DNA of 33,651 bases from Deltaproteobacteria bacterium (GTDB lineage Bacteria > Myxococcota_A > UBA9160 > SMWR01): NCBI GenBank assembly GCA_002729515.1, contig PBYF01000114.1, forward strand, positions 1 through 33,651, given 5' to 3'. Of this stretch, positions 23,610-31,895 are shown piece after piece (positions within the stretch are counted from its first letter, which is position 1; every line of letters starts with the position of its first letter). Under the pieces are notes generated by a model, which was given only the letters and a program-made list of their open reading frames with translations, did no database searches and had not been told where the DNA came from. The translations under genes and the position numbers were made by a program.

Positions 23610-25075
23610 CTTTCCTCTGCTCTGCGCAGGGCGCGCGTGCCGCCGCGGAAATGGAAAGCATCGAATCCATCCTTGCGCATCACACCGGCCAGGTGAGCGC
23701 TCATCAGGCCGTAGTCGCAGTAGAGGACGTAGCTGCGGTCGCGTTCGAAACTCGGGTAGGCGGCCAACGCCCGGTGGAATTCGAGCCACATTGCTTTCTC
23801 GTGGTGCCAGGTGTCGAACTCGTTCCGCCCGCGCAGGTCGATGACGGTGGCGTCCACCGGCAGGTGTGTCACCTCCAACTCGGGGATCTCGAGTTCTTCT
23901 TCACCCAGGTCGCGCAGGTCGAAGTGATGGCATTGGTCGACGGACGCGGCGAGCACCTTCGGGTCCATGCGCGCCTCCTCGCTCTCGATCGCGTCGAAGC
24001 TCGCTGCCGTCGCGGGTCGGTGCGGAACCAGGTCGCAATACTCGCCCACTACCTTCGAGAGCTCGAAGGTTTCGATGCGTCGGGCCGTATCGATGATCTC
24101 GTCCTTGTTCGCCCCGACCAGGGGACGCAGGATCATGTGGTCGGTGGCGCGCGAGATGACGGAGAGATTCTGAAGGGTCTGGGAAGAGACCTGACCCACC
24201 GCTTCGCCGGTGATGATCGCGCTGGCGCGCCGCTGGCGCGCAATGTGGTCGGCGGCGCGCAGCATGAGGCGCTTGAGCAGCCCCTGCCAGTAACGCTTCG
24301 TCGTCCGCGCTCGGAGTTCTGCCGCCACGGCCTCGAAGTCTACGGACAGAAGTTTGGGCCGCTGCCCGTAGTGCCAGTTGTCTGCGAGGACCTTGGCGAC
24401 CCGGAGCACCCCGAGTTCGTGAGCGATGCCCCCGAGGTTGCAGAAGACGTAGTCCTGGGCCACGCCGCGGCGCAGCAGCTGCCAGGATGCGACGGCCGAG
24501 TCGAAGCCGCCGGATAGCAGCGTCACGGCGCGTCCCTCGACGCCGAGCGGCAGGCCGCCGCTCGCCGCGGTGTGCTCGCCGAAGAGGAAGGCCTCCCCGT
24601 CCATGAGTTCCACCCGGGCCGTGAACTCGGGTGCCCCCAGGTCGACACCGGCCGCCGCCGGAAGCAACGCGGCGCCGAGTTCGCGCTCGATGTCGCGGGG
24701 ATCGACACGGATGCGATCGCGCCTGCCCACGCGTCGCGCGCGCACGGCGAAGCGGCGGCCGCGCACGCGCTCGGCGAAGTTGGCGGTTCCCGCACGAACG
24801 ATGCCAGCCAGTTCGTCGGTACAGCGCACTTCGACTATCGATGCCGATTGCACGCCGAAGACGCGGACCAGGGGGTCGATGCGTGCGCCCGGGGGCAGCT
24901 CGACGAAGATCCGGTCGTGCGACGCGCGAACGCGCGGGGGAAGGCCTTCGGAGGTGAGAGCGTCCTGGAGGTTCTGGAGCAGGCGTCGCACGAACTGGTG
25001 ACGTGTGGCGCGTGCCTTGATGTGGATGTCGCCCGAGAAACGGAGCAGTACCAGGGTGCTGGCGTCTTTCCCCAT
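23606..25075 (-). CDS. thiI: ThiI: tRNA 4-thiouridine / thiazole sulfurtransferase with rhodanese domain
   Basis: 489 residues. Domains: NFLD/THUMP RNA-binding (about 1-165), PP-loop ATPase with SGGFDS (188-193), and a C-terminal rhodanese domain with the persulfide cysteine C453 in YVLYCDYGLMSA. C347 in GEYCDLVPHRPAT corresponds to the second conserved Cys of E. coli ThiI. It therefore looks like the long E. coli-type enzyme, able to make s4U in tRNA and supply sulfur for the thiamine thiazole. ATG 25075 has a good GGAGG 6 nt upstream; the frame is open further upstream but would run through the divergent HAD gene. Neighbouring yjbQ hints at a thiamine link, though the two are convergent and not co-transcribed. 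Confidence 0.93.
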   Translation of the reverse strand: MGKDASTLVLLRFSGDIHIKARATRHQFVRRLLQNLQDALTSEGLPPRVRASHDRIFVELPPGARIDPLVRVFGVQSASIVEVRCTDELAGIVRAGTANFAERVRGRRFAVRARRVGRRDRIRVDPRDIERELGAALLPAAAGVDLGAPEFTARVELMDGEAFLFGEHTAASGGLPLGVEGRAVTLLSGGFDSAVASWQLLRRGVAQDYVFCNLGGIAHELGVLRVAKVLADNWHYGQRPKLLSVDFEAVAAELRARTTKRYWQGLLKRLMLRAADHIARQRRASAIITGEAVGQVSSQTLQNLSVISRATDHMILRPLVGANKDEIIDTARRIETFELSKVVGEYCDLVPHRPATAASFDAIESEEARMDPKVLAASVDQCHHFDLRDLGEEELEIPELEVTHLPVDATVIDLRGRNEFDTWHHEKAMWLEFHRALAAYPSFERDRSYVLYCDYGLMSAHLAGVMRKDGFDAFHFRGGTRALRRAEES

Positions 25076-25078
25076 GGC

Positions 25079-25084
25079 TAGCCT
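25079..25084 (+). promoter_or_regulatory. -10 box of a putative leaderless HAD-gene promoter
   Basis: TAGCCT, then six bases (CCGTCG), then the ATG at 25091. The whole divergent gap to thiI is only 15 bp, so the box lies next to, and partly across, the thiI ribosome-binding region. Confidence 0.45.
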
Positions 25085-25090
25085 CCGTCG

Positions 25091-25828
25091 ATGGCGCTTC
25101 CCCGAGTCGCGGACCTTCGCGCGCTGCTGCTCGACCTGGACGATACGATACTCGACGATCGCAGCGGCCTGCTCCCGGCCTGGAACGTCACGGTGGAATT
25201 CACCTGTGGCGAGTGCGGTGGGCTCTCGCCCGAGGATCTCCGGGCGGCGATCTCGAGCGTGACCAACTGGTTCTGGTCGGATCCGGCGCGGGAGCGCCGC
25301 GGGCGCCTGGACCTGGTGGAGGCGCGCTGCGAAATCATCGGTGCGGCGCTGGCGCGCCTCGGCATCGGGGACGCCGATCTCGCAAGGCGTGCCGCACACG
25401 TCTACACGCGGCGGCGCGATGCGGGCCAGCGGCTGGTTCCGGGTGTGGGCGAGGCTCTGGCCCGGCTGCGTGGCGCCTTTGCGCATTTCGCTCTGGTGAC
25501 CAACGGTGCCAGCCTCCCGCAGCGGGCAAAGCTGGAACGCTTCGATCTCGTGGACTGGTTCGACCACATCCAGGTGGAGGGCGAGTTCGGCGCCGGAAAG
25601 CCGGAGCCCGAGGTCTATCGCAGCGTGACGCGTGTCCTCGGAGTGGACCCCGACGTCAGCCTGATGGTTGGAGACAACTTCGTTTGCGATGTCCTGGGTG
25701 CCCTGGACGCTGGGCTACACGCCGCGTGGATCGACGTGGACGGGTGTGGCGAGTCACCGCGACCGGCGCCCCGCTCCTTTGCGACGCTCTCGTCCCTCGC
25801 AGAGCTGGCCGACCGCCTGGGGTGCTAG
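25091..25828 (+). CDS. HAD-superfamily phosphatase (YjjG/subfamily IA-like)
   Basis: 245 residues with all four HAD motifs: LLLDLDDT (nucleophile D15, D17), VTNG (T137), K170 in GAGKPEP, and VGDNFVCD (D195, D200). A four-helix cap lies between motifs I and II. The cap carries an unusual CGECGG (C39, C42) that could bind a metal; this is not part of the common motif set. Substrate unknown: nucleotide or sugar phosphatase in this subfamily, with thiamine or FMN phosphate as context-based guesses. Divergent from thiI. The 19-bp convergent gap after it holds a perfect palindrome CCCGATCGGG (25835-25844), too short to be a sure terminator. Confidence 0.9.
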   Translation: MALPRVADLRALLLDLDDTILDDRSGLLPAWNVTVEFTCGECGGLSPEDLRAAISSVTNWFWSDPARERRGRLDLVEARCEIIGAALARLGIGDADLARRAAHVYTRRRDAGQRLVPGVGEALARLRGAFAHFALVTNGASLPQRAKLERFDLVDWFDHIQVEGEFGAGKPEPEVYRSVTRVLGVDPDVSLMVGDNFVCDVLGALDAGLHAAWIDVDGCGESPRPAPRSFATLSSLAELADRLGC

Positions 25829-25847
25829 GCATCGCCCGATCGGGGGG

Positions 25848-26120
25848 TTAGCCGGGGTGGCAGGCGCGCTGGAGTCCGGCCCCCAGCAGCAGAATGACCC
25901 AGAGCAGGGTCATAGGCGAGAACGGCAGCGACCGCTTCGGGCGTTCGCTCTTGATCTCGAACTCCTTGGAATCGGGCGGCATCTCGACGGTGGGGCGGTT
26001 CCGGGACCCGGACAGCCGCGCGCCGCAGTGGATGCAGTGCTTTGTGCCCGCGGCGAAGGTGACGCGGCAGTTGTGGCAGAAGACTTCGAACGGGGTCCGG
26101 GGACCGTCTTGCTGCTGCAT
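25848..26120 (-). CDS. Small zinc-ribbon membrane protein
   Basis: 90 residues: an N-terminal double-CxxC zinc ribbon (C15, C18 in CHNC; C29, C32 in CIHC), a polar Pro/Lys/Glu linker, and one C-terminal membrane span (about 69-83, MTLLWVILLLGAG). Predicted to be tail-anchored with the ribbon in the cytoplasm. No function can be assigned. TACCCT lies exactly 6 nt before its ATG. Confidence 0.8.
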   Translation of the reverse strand: MQQQDGPRTPFEVFCHNCRVTFAAGTKHCIHCGARLSGSRNRPTVEMPPDSKEFEIKSERPKRSLPFSPMTLLWVILLLGAGLQRACHPG

Positions 26121-26126
26121 GGCCCT

Positions 26127-26132
26127 AGGGTA
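26127..26132 (-). promoter_or_regulatory. -10 box of a putative leaderless promoter for the zinc-ribbon gene
   Basis: TACCCT on the minus strand, then six bases (AGGGCC), then ATG at 26120; no Shine-Dalgarno. Confidence 0.4.
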
Positions 26133-26194
26133 TCGGATCGGGTGGAGGCGTGGTTGGTGTCAAGCTGTCCCGCTGGTGAGTCGATTCTATCGGT

Positions 26195-26617
26195 GTGGAA
26201 GAATCGCTTCCCCTCTTTCCGACGCCCGACGAGGTGGGTTCGCGCTACGCGGTCTGCCCCCTCGTGGACGTACGGCCGGAGGCCGACGGGTTGCGGCATC
26301 GGGAAGGCCTGCTTTCGTGGGGGGCAATTCTGCGCGCCCACGTCGCGGAGGTGGGCGAGCCCCAGGGTCCGTGTGCAGTGGTCTTCGACCTGGTCATCGG
26401 GCGGGAAGGGACGTCCTGGCAGGTGCTGCGCTTCGGCATCGAGCCCGGAGACGAAGCTGCCGAGCTCGGCCGGCAGCTCACGGCGGCTCTCCCGCCCCGG
26501 TGCCTCGCAGCCTCCATCAAGAGCCTGACAGCGGACGGATCCCCCGGCGAGTGGCATTCCGATCTGGCGAGCCTCGATGAGTCGAGCCTGGTGGCTCTGA
26601 CCGCCGCCTTCGACTGA
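26195..26617 (+). CDS. Hypothetical protein, 140 residues
   Basis: GTG start; no signal peptide or membrane span. Codon use is normal for the window (mostly G or C in third position). Composition is that of a small mixed alpha/beta cytoplasmic protein (YAVCPLVDVRPEADGLRHRE, CAVVFDLVIGREGTSWQVL, ending in VALTAAFD). I recognise no family or active site. GATTCT lies 6 nt before the GTG, a degenerate version of the local leaderless box. It is divergent from the zinc-ribbon gene by 74 bp. Confidence 0.7.
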   Translation: MEESLPLFPTPDEVGSRYAVCPLVDVRPEADGLRHREGLLSWGAILRAHVAEVGEPQGPCAVVFDLVIGREGTSWQVLRFGIEPGDEAAELGRQLTAALPPRCLAASIKSLTADGSPGEWHSDLASLDESSLVALTAAFD

Positions 26618-26684
26618 AATCTGCGCTGCGCTCGGGCGGCACCGAGCCATTCCATGCACTGCTGGCGAATCTCGGGGCGGCTAC

Positions 26685-26714
26685 TACTATCCCCCCCCGA
26701 GGGGTCGATCGACC
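26685..26714 (+). promoter_or_regulatory. Putative pal promoter with a 12-bp palindrome downstream
   Basis: TACTAT (26685-26690) is a good -10, with a weak TGGCGA -35 about 16 bp upstream. A run of C and then a perfect palindrome GGTCGATCGACC (26703-26714) follow the predicted transcription start, 22 bp before the pal ATG. The palindrome could be an operator. A GGGAG ribosome-binding site lies just before the start codon. Confidence 0.35.
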
Positions 26715-26736
26715 ACGTCACGAAAAGGGAGACACC

Positions 26737-27243
26737 ATGAAGCGTGTTGGAATCGCGCGCTGGGCCGTGCTTGCGGCCGGAATGCTCGTGTTCGCACAGG
26801 TCGGCTGCCAGTCCAAGGGCACCAGCAAGTCCGATTCGAGCTCGCAGACCGGCAGTGAGTTCGACCAGGGTGCGGCCGATTCGGCCGGATCGGGGAGCCG
26901 GAAGCCCGTTTCGCTGGAGACGGTGTATTTCGCCTTCAACCGCTACGACATCAGCGCGGACGCGGGTTCGAAACTGAAAGAGAACGCCGATGCGATCCGG
27001 GAGCATGCGGACTGGGGCACGGTGGTCGTGGAAGGCAATACCGACGAGCGCGGCAGCGAGGAATACAACCTCGCGCTCGGTGAACGCCGCGCCAACGCCA
27101 CGAAGCGCTACCTCGTGGATCTCGGAGTTCCCGCGAGCCGGCTGCGCACGGTGAGCTTCGGCGAGACGCGTCCCGCGGTTGCGGGCCACGACGAGAGCGC
27201 GTGGCGTTACAACCGACGCTGTGACTTCAAGACGGATACCTGA
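26737..27243 (+). CDS. pal: Peptidoglycan-associated OmpA-family lipoprotein (Pal)
   Basis: 168 residues. Lipoprotein signal peptide with lipobox QVGC (Cys24), then a Ser/Gly/Asp-rich linker (25-55). The OmpA C-like domain has VYFAFNRYDI at about 64-73 and the peptidoglycan-binding NTDERGSEEYNLALGERRA block (about 101-119). This is the canonical Pal length and layout: anchored in the outer membrane, binding peptidoglycan. The tol genes that usually accompany pal are not in the window. A GGGAG ribosome-binding site precedes ATG. Confidence 0.92.
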   Translation: MKRVGIARWAVLAAGMLVFAQVGCQSKGTSKSDSSSQTGSEFDQGAADSAGSGSRKPVSLETVYFAFNRYDISADAGSKLKENADAIREHADWGTVVVEGNTDERGSEEYNLALGERRANATKRYLVDLGVPASRLRTVSFGETRPAVAGHDESAWRYNRRCDFKTDT

Positions 27244-27261
27244 TCCCAGCCGCCGTATGAT

Positions 27262-27297
27262 TTGACCGCTCTGCGCGACGGGTGATACCGTCGGCGC
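27262..27297 (+). promoter_or_regulatory. Possible -35 (TTGACC) and hairpin between pal and the ThDP-enzyme gene
   Basis: TTGACC (27262-27267, 5 of 6 to consensus) with GATACC 16 bp downstream as a weak -10. The same stretch can fold into CGACGG-GTGATA-CCGTCG (27276-27293), extended by GCG/CGC around a bulged G. There is no U tract, so a promoter is as likely as a terminator. The rest of the 105-bp gap shows nothing. Confidence 0.3.
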
Positions 27298-27348
27298 GTC
27301 TGCCTTGCGGCTGCGCTCTTCTCGCGCCGCGTACCGAGGTTATTGGTC

Positions 27349-29001
27349 ATGCCCCCCCTTCACGGCGGAAAACTCGCGGCAAAGGCCCTCAAGGAGGCCG
27401 GCGTCGAGTGCATCTTCACCCTCTGCGGCGGACACATCATGCCGCTCTACGACGGCTGCATCGACGAGGGCATCCGCATCGTCGACGTGCGCCACGAGCA
27501 GGCGGCCGTCCACGCCGCCGATGCCTGGGCACGTTGCAACCCGGGGGGCATCGGTGTTGCCGCGATCACCGCGGGGCCGGGCGTCACCGACGGCATCACC
27601 GGCGTTGCGAACGCATGGCGCGCGAACTCGCCGATCCTCGTGATCGGCGGACAGGGACCGTTCGAGAACCTTCGCCGGGGCTCGCTCCAGGAAATGGATC
27701 ACGTCGGCGTGATGCGACCCATCACCAAATACGCCGATGCCGTCTACCAGACCCACCGCATTCCGGAGTACATCGAGCTCGCGATCCGGCACGCGGTGTC
27801 GGGCGTGCCCGGTCCCGCGTACCTCGAGATTCCGATGGATATCTTCATGGGTGGGGCCGAGCCCGAGGCGGCGCCGATTCCCTGTATCCGGACCGAGCCG
27901 CCGCGCCTCTCACCCGATCGGGACGAGGTGCGCCGCGCCATCGAGATCCTCACGAAATCCGAGCGGCCCATGCTGATGGCCGGCACTTCGGTCAAATGGT
28001 CTCGCGCCACGGCCGAGTTGAACCGCTTCATTCAGGAGACGCACATCCCGACCTATACGAACGGGATGGGGCGCGGCACGGTTCCACACGATTCGCCGGA
28101 CTTCCTGAACCGCTCCCGGCGCGATGCCATGAAACGGATCGACTGCATCGTGTTGGCCGGGACGCTGCTCGACTTCCGCATGCGCTTTGGCCAGTCGATT
28201 CCCGCGGACGCGAAGATCATCCAGCTCGACATGGACGCGACGCTGATCGGCCAGAACCGGCAGGCCGATGTGCCGCTGGTCGGGAACCTGGCCTGCACCT
28301 TCGATCTGATGCTCGAGGAGATGAAGAATCAGGGCATCGCCCTCGACTGGTCGGTCTGGCGCGACGAGCTGCGCGAGGTCGAGAACGCGGCCGAGGCCAA
28401 GGTGCAGGCAGCGCTCGACAGTGACGAGGTGCCGATCGATCCCCAGCGCATGTGCCGCGAGGTGCGCGACTGGCTCGAGACGCTCGGCGATCCGATCGTG
28501 ATCGGAGACGGGGGCGATATCGTGGCCACCGCCGCGAAGATCATTCCCGTGAAGGGGGAGGGCGCCTGGATGGATCCCGGGCCGCTTGGGACCCTGGGTG
28601 TCGGCATGCCCTTTGCGCTGGCGACGCAGGTTGCGCACCCCGACCGCCGGGTGGTGATCGTCTACGGCGACGGCTCTTTCGGGCTCAACGGCTTCGAGTT
28701 CGACACCGCCGTGCGCCACGGACTGCCGATCGTCGGCGTGCTGGGAAACGACGCCGCCTGGGGGCAGATGCTGCGGCCCCAGGGCGGCATCTACGGCTGG
28801 GAGCGGCTCGCCGCGACGGAGCTTGCCTACACGCGCTACGACAAGGTGGTCGAGGCTCTGGGCGGCCACGGAGAGTTCGTCGAGCGGCCCGAGGAGATTC
28901 GTCCGGCGCTCGAGCGTGCCGCGGCTTCCGGAAAACCATCGCTCGTGAACGTGATCATCCGACAGGACCGGATGTTCAAAGAAGGCGCCATCTACGCCTA
29001 G
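27349..29001 (+). CDS. ThDP-dependent enzyme, 2-hydroxyacyl-CoA lyase (ILVBL/HACL2)-like
   Basis: 550 residues with the three-domain acetolactate-synthase fold. RHEQAAVHAADAWAR holds the ThDP-activating E50; TAGPGVTDGITGVANAW follows; the metal/ThDP motif starts at GDG 440-442 and ends at N467 (GND). Segments such as VLAGTLLDFRMRFGQ, DPGPLGTLGVG and the C-terminal EGAIYA closely track human ILVBL/HACL2 as I remember it, more than true acetolactate synthases. The proposed reaction is C-C cleavage of 2-hydroxyacyl-CoA to an aldehyde and formyl-CoA, or the reverse ligation. Acetolactate synthase and oxalyl-CoA decarboxylase are alternatives. No small regulatory subunit gene (ilvN) follows, which disfavours IlvB. 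ATG 27349 has GAGG 9 nt upstream. Confidence 0.85.
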   Translation: MPPLHGGKLAAKALKEAGVECIFTLCGGHIMPLYDGCIDEGIRIVDVRHEQAAVHAADAWARCNPGGIGVAAITAGPGVTDGITGVANAWRANSPILVIGGQGPFENLRRGSLQEMDHVGVMRPITKYADAVYQTHRIPEYIELAIRHAVSGVPGPAYLEIPMDIFMGGAEPEAAPIPCIRTEPPRLSPDRDEVRRAIEILTKSERPMLMAGTSVKWSRATAELNRFIQETHIPTYTNGMGRGTVPHDSPDFLNRSRRDAMKRIDCIVLAGTLLDFRMRFGQSIPADAKIIQLDMDATLIGQNRQADVPLVGNLACTFDLMLEEMKNQGIALDWSVWRDELREVENAAEAKVQAALDSDEVPIDPQRMCREVRDWLETLGDPIVIGDGGDIVATAAKIIPVKGEGAWMDPGPLGTLGVGMPFALATQVAHPDRRVVIVYGDGSFGLNGFEFDTAVRHGLPIVGVLGNDAAWGQMLRPQGGIYGWERLAATELAYTRYDKVVEALGGHGEFVERPEEIRPALERAAASGKPSLVNVIIRQDRMFKEGAIYA

Positions 29002-29050
29002 CGCACTTTCACCGCTGCGCGTCGAGCACCATCGGCCCGCGGATCTGGGG

Positions 29051-31819
29051 GTGGATCTGGGGGCGCTCGAGGTCTTTCTCGAGACCACGGGTCCCCTGGC
29101 GGTCGTCGACCTCGAGACCACGGGGCTTTCGCAGGACCCCGAGTCCGAACTGCTCGAGTTCGGGGCCGTGCTCGTCGAGCCCGGTGGCGACGCGATCGTG
29201 ACTCTCGAGAGCCTGGTGCGCCCGCGCGGATTGCTGCCCCGGGCGGTGCAGCGACTCACCGGCATCACGCCGGAGGATGTGGCCGGCGCCCCGCCGGTGC
29301 AGGAGGTGGCCAAGCCGGTGGCGGTCGCCCTGGCGGGCCGCACCCTGGTGGCGCACAACGCGGAGTTCGAACGCCATTTTCTGTCCCGCTTCGTCGATCC
29401 ACAGCTCGGCGATTCGACCTATCTCGATACTCAGGATCTGCTCGCACTCACCCATCCCGACGCCCCGGACCTGCGGCTCGAGACCTTTACCCGCGATCTG
29501 CTCGACACCGAAGAGCGCCACCGCGCGCTTTCCGATGCGCTCGATACCTTGCGCGTGCTCTCGCTCGCTGCGGTGGGTGCCCGCGCCGGCTCGCGGCGCT
29601 ACGCGACAGCTCGCAACGCGCTCGAGCGCTTCTCGCCGGAGTCGAGCTGGATTCGACTGCTTCGGGGCGGACCGGCCCCCGCTGCCGCGGTCGATGAGCC
29701 CCAGTACGTGCAGGTCGCCGAGAGCCCGGAGAAGGCAGTGCCCTTCGACCCGGATGCCATCGCCGCAGCCCTGGAGGACGAAGCGCGGGGCCGGCGTTGG
29801 TTCGAGGGCTACCGCGTGCGCGAGCAGCAGGTCCGAATGGCCCGGGAGTTTGCGCAGGTCCTCTCGGACGGAGGGCGGCTCCTGCTCGAGGGCGGAACGG
29901 GTGTGGGAAAGTCATTGGCGTACCTGGCCGCGGCGATTCCGTTTGCCATCGAGCGCGCTGCCGGCGGTATCGGCGAGCCCGTGGTCGTGTCGACGCGCAC
30001 CAAGCTCCTGCAGGACCAGCTTCTCTCCAAGGACATTCCGGCCGCCGCAGCCATGCTCGGCTATCCGGAGCTGCGCGCGCTTTCGATCAAGGGACGCGCC
30101 AACTACGCCTGTGAGCGGCGGCTGGGGGCGACCCTTGCCGAGGGGCAGGAGCTGCGGATCTTTGCCGAGGACCGGCTGGCCTACGCCGCCCTGGCCGCCT
30201 GTGCGCGCACACGCCCGCACGGTGAGATCGGGACGCTGCCGGGCGCGCTTCTCTTCCGCTTTCCCGTCCTGCGCGACCTGCGCCGGCGCGCCGTGGCCGC
30301 CCGCGCCGAGCAGTGCACCCGAGAGCAGTGTGCGCACGAGCGCGGCTGCCCCTTCGGTCGCCGCCGCGCCGCCCTGGGCAACGCACACCTCGTCGTGGCC
30401 AACCACGATCTCCTGCTGCGCTGGCCCCCGGACTACCCGAACGTGACTCACGCGATCATCGATGAGGCGCACGAGCTGACGGGTGTTGCGGACGAGGTCT
30501 TTGCGCTCGAGGTGTCTCCCGTCGATGTGCTCGAGCGCTTCGACGAACTCTTCGGACGGTCCGGTGATCCCTTTTCGCAGTCGCTGCTGCCGTCCGGACG
30601 CCTGCGAGGAGTGGCGCGCGACGTGGGAGCCTGGCGGCGGGGTCTCCAGCAGGATCTGGTGGCTCTCGGGCGCTCGCTGGCGCACCGCGCCAGCGAATAC
30701 GGCGAGGTCCAGTTGCCCGCTCACGCCGAGCGGAGCTTTGCCGATGCGGCCGAACTGGCCGAGCGTGCGGCCGAACGCCTCGAGATCGTCGCCGCGCACG
30801 CCGAGCGGCTGTCCGACGGTCGCGGAGCCGAAGAGGAGGAGGCCGAGGCGGCGGCACGCGGGGTCGCCGATCTGCGCGACGCCGCGCTGGCTCTGCGCGG
30901 TGCCTTCTCCGGGGGCGACGCGGATGCGGTGGCGGGCTTCGAGCGCCTGGATGCGCCCTTCGACCGCTGGCGTCTGGTGGTGCGTCAGGTCGCGCCGGCA
31001 GATCTCTTTCACGAGCGGTTCGCGGACCGTCTCGAGGCGCTCGTCTGCGTGTCGGCAAGCCTCTTCGTGGGCGGTGATTCTTTTGCATCGCTGGGCGAAC
31101 TCGAGCTGGAGCATGGTCCCGGGCGCACTCGCGCAGCGCGCGTGAGTGTCGAGAGCCCATTCCCGTACACGGAGCACATGCGGGTGGTCGCGCTCGAGCC
31201 CGAGGGCGAGCTGGTCGAGGCGACGGCGGCCGTGCTGGCGCAGCTCGCGCGCCGACTCGGCGGACGCACGCTGGGGCTCTTCACCAGCCTGCGGCGCATG
31301 CGGGAGGTCGCCGAGTTGCTCTCCGAGGAACTGCGCGGCGAGGGCTTCGACGTTCTGCTGCCTCGGCGTGCAACCGACGACCCCTCGGCGCTCGTGGAAC
31401 GCTTCAGCCGTGCCGGCGGCGGCGGTGTGCTGCTGGGCGCACGCACGTTCTGGCAGGGGCTCGACATTCCGGGCCCGGCGCTCCAGGCCGTGGTGATCGA
31501 GAAGCTCCCGTTCGAGGTTCCGACGGAGCTGCGCAAGCGCCGCGAGAACCGGCTGCGCCAGATGGGCGAGGATGCCTTTGCCCGGTACACGCTCGGCAAG
31601 ATGTTGCTGAACCTCAAACAGATGACCGGGCGCCTGATTCGCACCGAGGACGACCGCGGGCTGGTCGTGATCGTCGAGGGCCGCACCGACCGGCGCTACT
31701 TCGAGCGCCTGGGCGAGGCGTTGCCCCCGGGCTGCGACGTGCACGTCGCCCAACCCGGTGGGCTCGATGGGTTCCTGCGGGAGGCGGGGGTCGAGCTGGT
31801 CGACGACGCGCCGGTGTGA
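29051..31819 (+). CDS. dinG: DnaQ-like exonuclease fused to DinG/XPD-family helicase with Fe-S cysteines
   Basis: 922 residues. N-terminal DEDDh exonuclease: DLETTG (D20, E22), AHNAEFERHF (101-110), HRALSDALDT (H157, D162). Then an SF2 helicase: GGTGVGKS Walker A (281-288), DEAH box (471-474), and C-terminal motifs LGARTFWQGLDIPG and QMTGRLIR. Four cysteines, C354, C422, C427 and C433, sit between Walker A and DEAH with the C-x4-C-x5-C spacing of the E. coli DinG 4Fe-4S cluster. Exonuclease-DinG fusion is the Firmicute layout, which often lacks the cluster; here both are present. Probable role: 5'-3' unwinding of D-loops, R-loops or damaged duplexes with coupled trimming. GTG start, 49 bp after the ThDP enzyme gene; no clear Shine-Dalgarno. 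Confidence 0.9.
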   Translation: MDLGALEVFLETTGPLAVVDLETTGLSQDPESELLEFGAVLVEPGGDAIVTLESLVRPRGLLPRAVQRLTGITPEDVAGAPPVQEVAKPVAVALAGRTLVAHNAEFERHFLSRFVDPQLGDSTYLDTQDLLALTHPDAPDLRLETFTRDLLDTEERHRALSDALDTLRVLSLAAVGARAGSRRYATARNALERFSPESSWIRLLRGGPAPAAAVDEPQYVQVAESPEKAVPFDPDAIAAALEDEARGRRWFEGYRVREQQVRMAREFAQVLSDGGRLLLEGGTGVGKSLAYLAAAIPFAIERAAGGIGEPVVVSTRTKLLQDQLLSKDIPAAAAMLGYPELRALSIKGRANYACERRLGATLAEGQELRIFAEDRLAYAALAACARTRPHGEIGTLPGALLFRFPVLRDLRRRAVAARAEQCTREQCAHERGCPFGRRRAALGNAHLVVANHDLLLRWPPDYPNVTHAIIDEAHELTGVADEVFALEVSPVDVLERFDELFGRSGDPFSQSLLPSGRLRGVARDVGAWRRGLQQDLVALGRSLAHRASEYGEVQLPAHAERSFADAAELAERAAERLEIVAAHAERLSDGRGAEEEEAEAAARGVADLRDAALALRGAFSGGDADAVAGFERLDAPFDRWRLVVRQVAPADLFHERFADRLEALVCVSASLFVGGDSFASLGELELEHGPGRTRAARVSVESPFPYTEHMRVVALEPEGELVEATAAVLAQLARRLGGRTLGLFTSLRRMREVAELLSEELRGEGFDVLLPRRATDDPSALVERFSRAGGGGVLLGARTFWQGLDIPGPALQAVVIEKLPFEVPTELRKRRENRLRQMGEDAFARYTLGKMLLNLKQMTGRLIRTEDDRGLVVIVEGRTDRRYFERLGEALPPGCDVHVAQPGGLDGFLREAGVELVDDAPV

Positions 31820-31895
31820 GGGGCCGGGTACCGGGGCTTTCGGGCAGGCGCCGGCCGGGGCACATGGCTACGCTCGGCCAGCCGGCGGAGGGACC

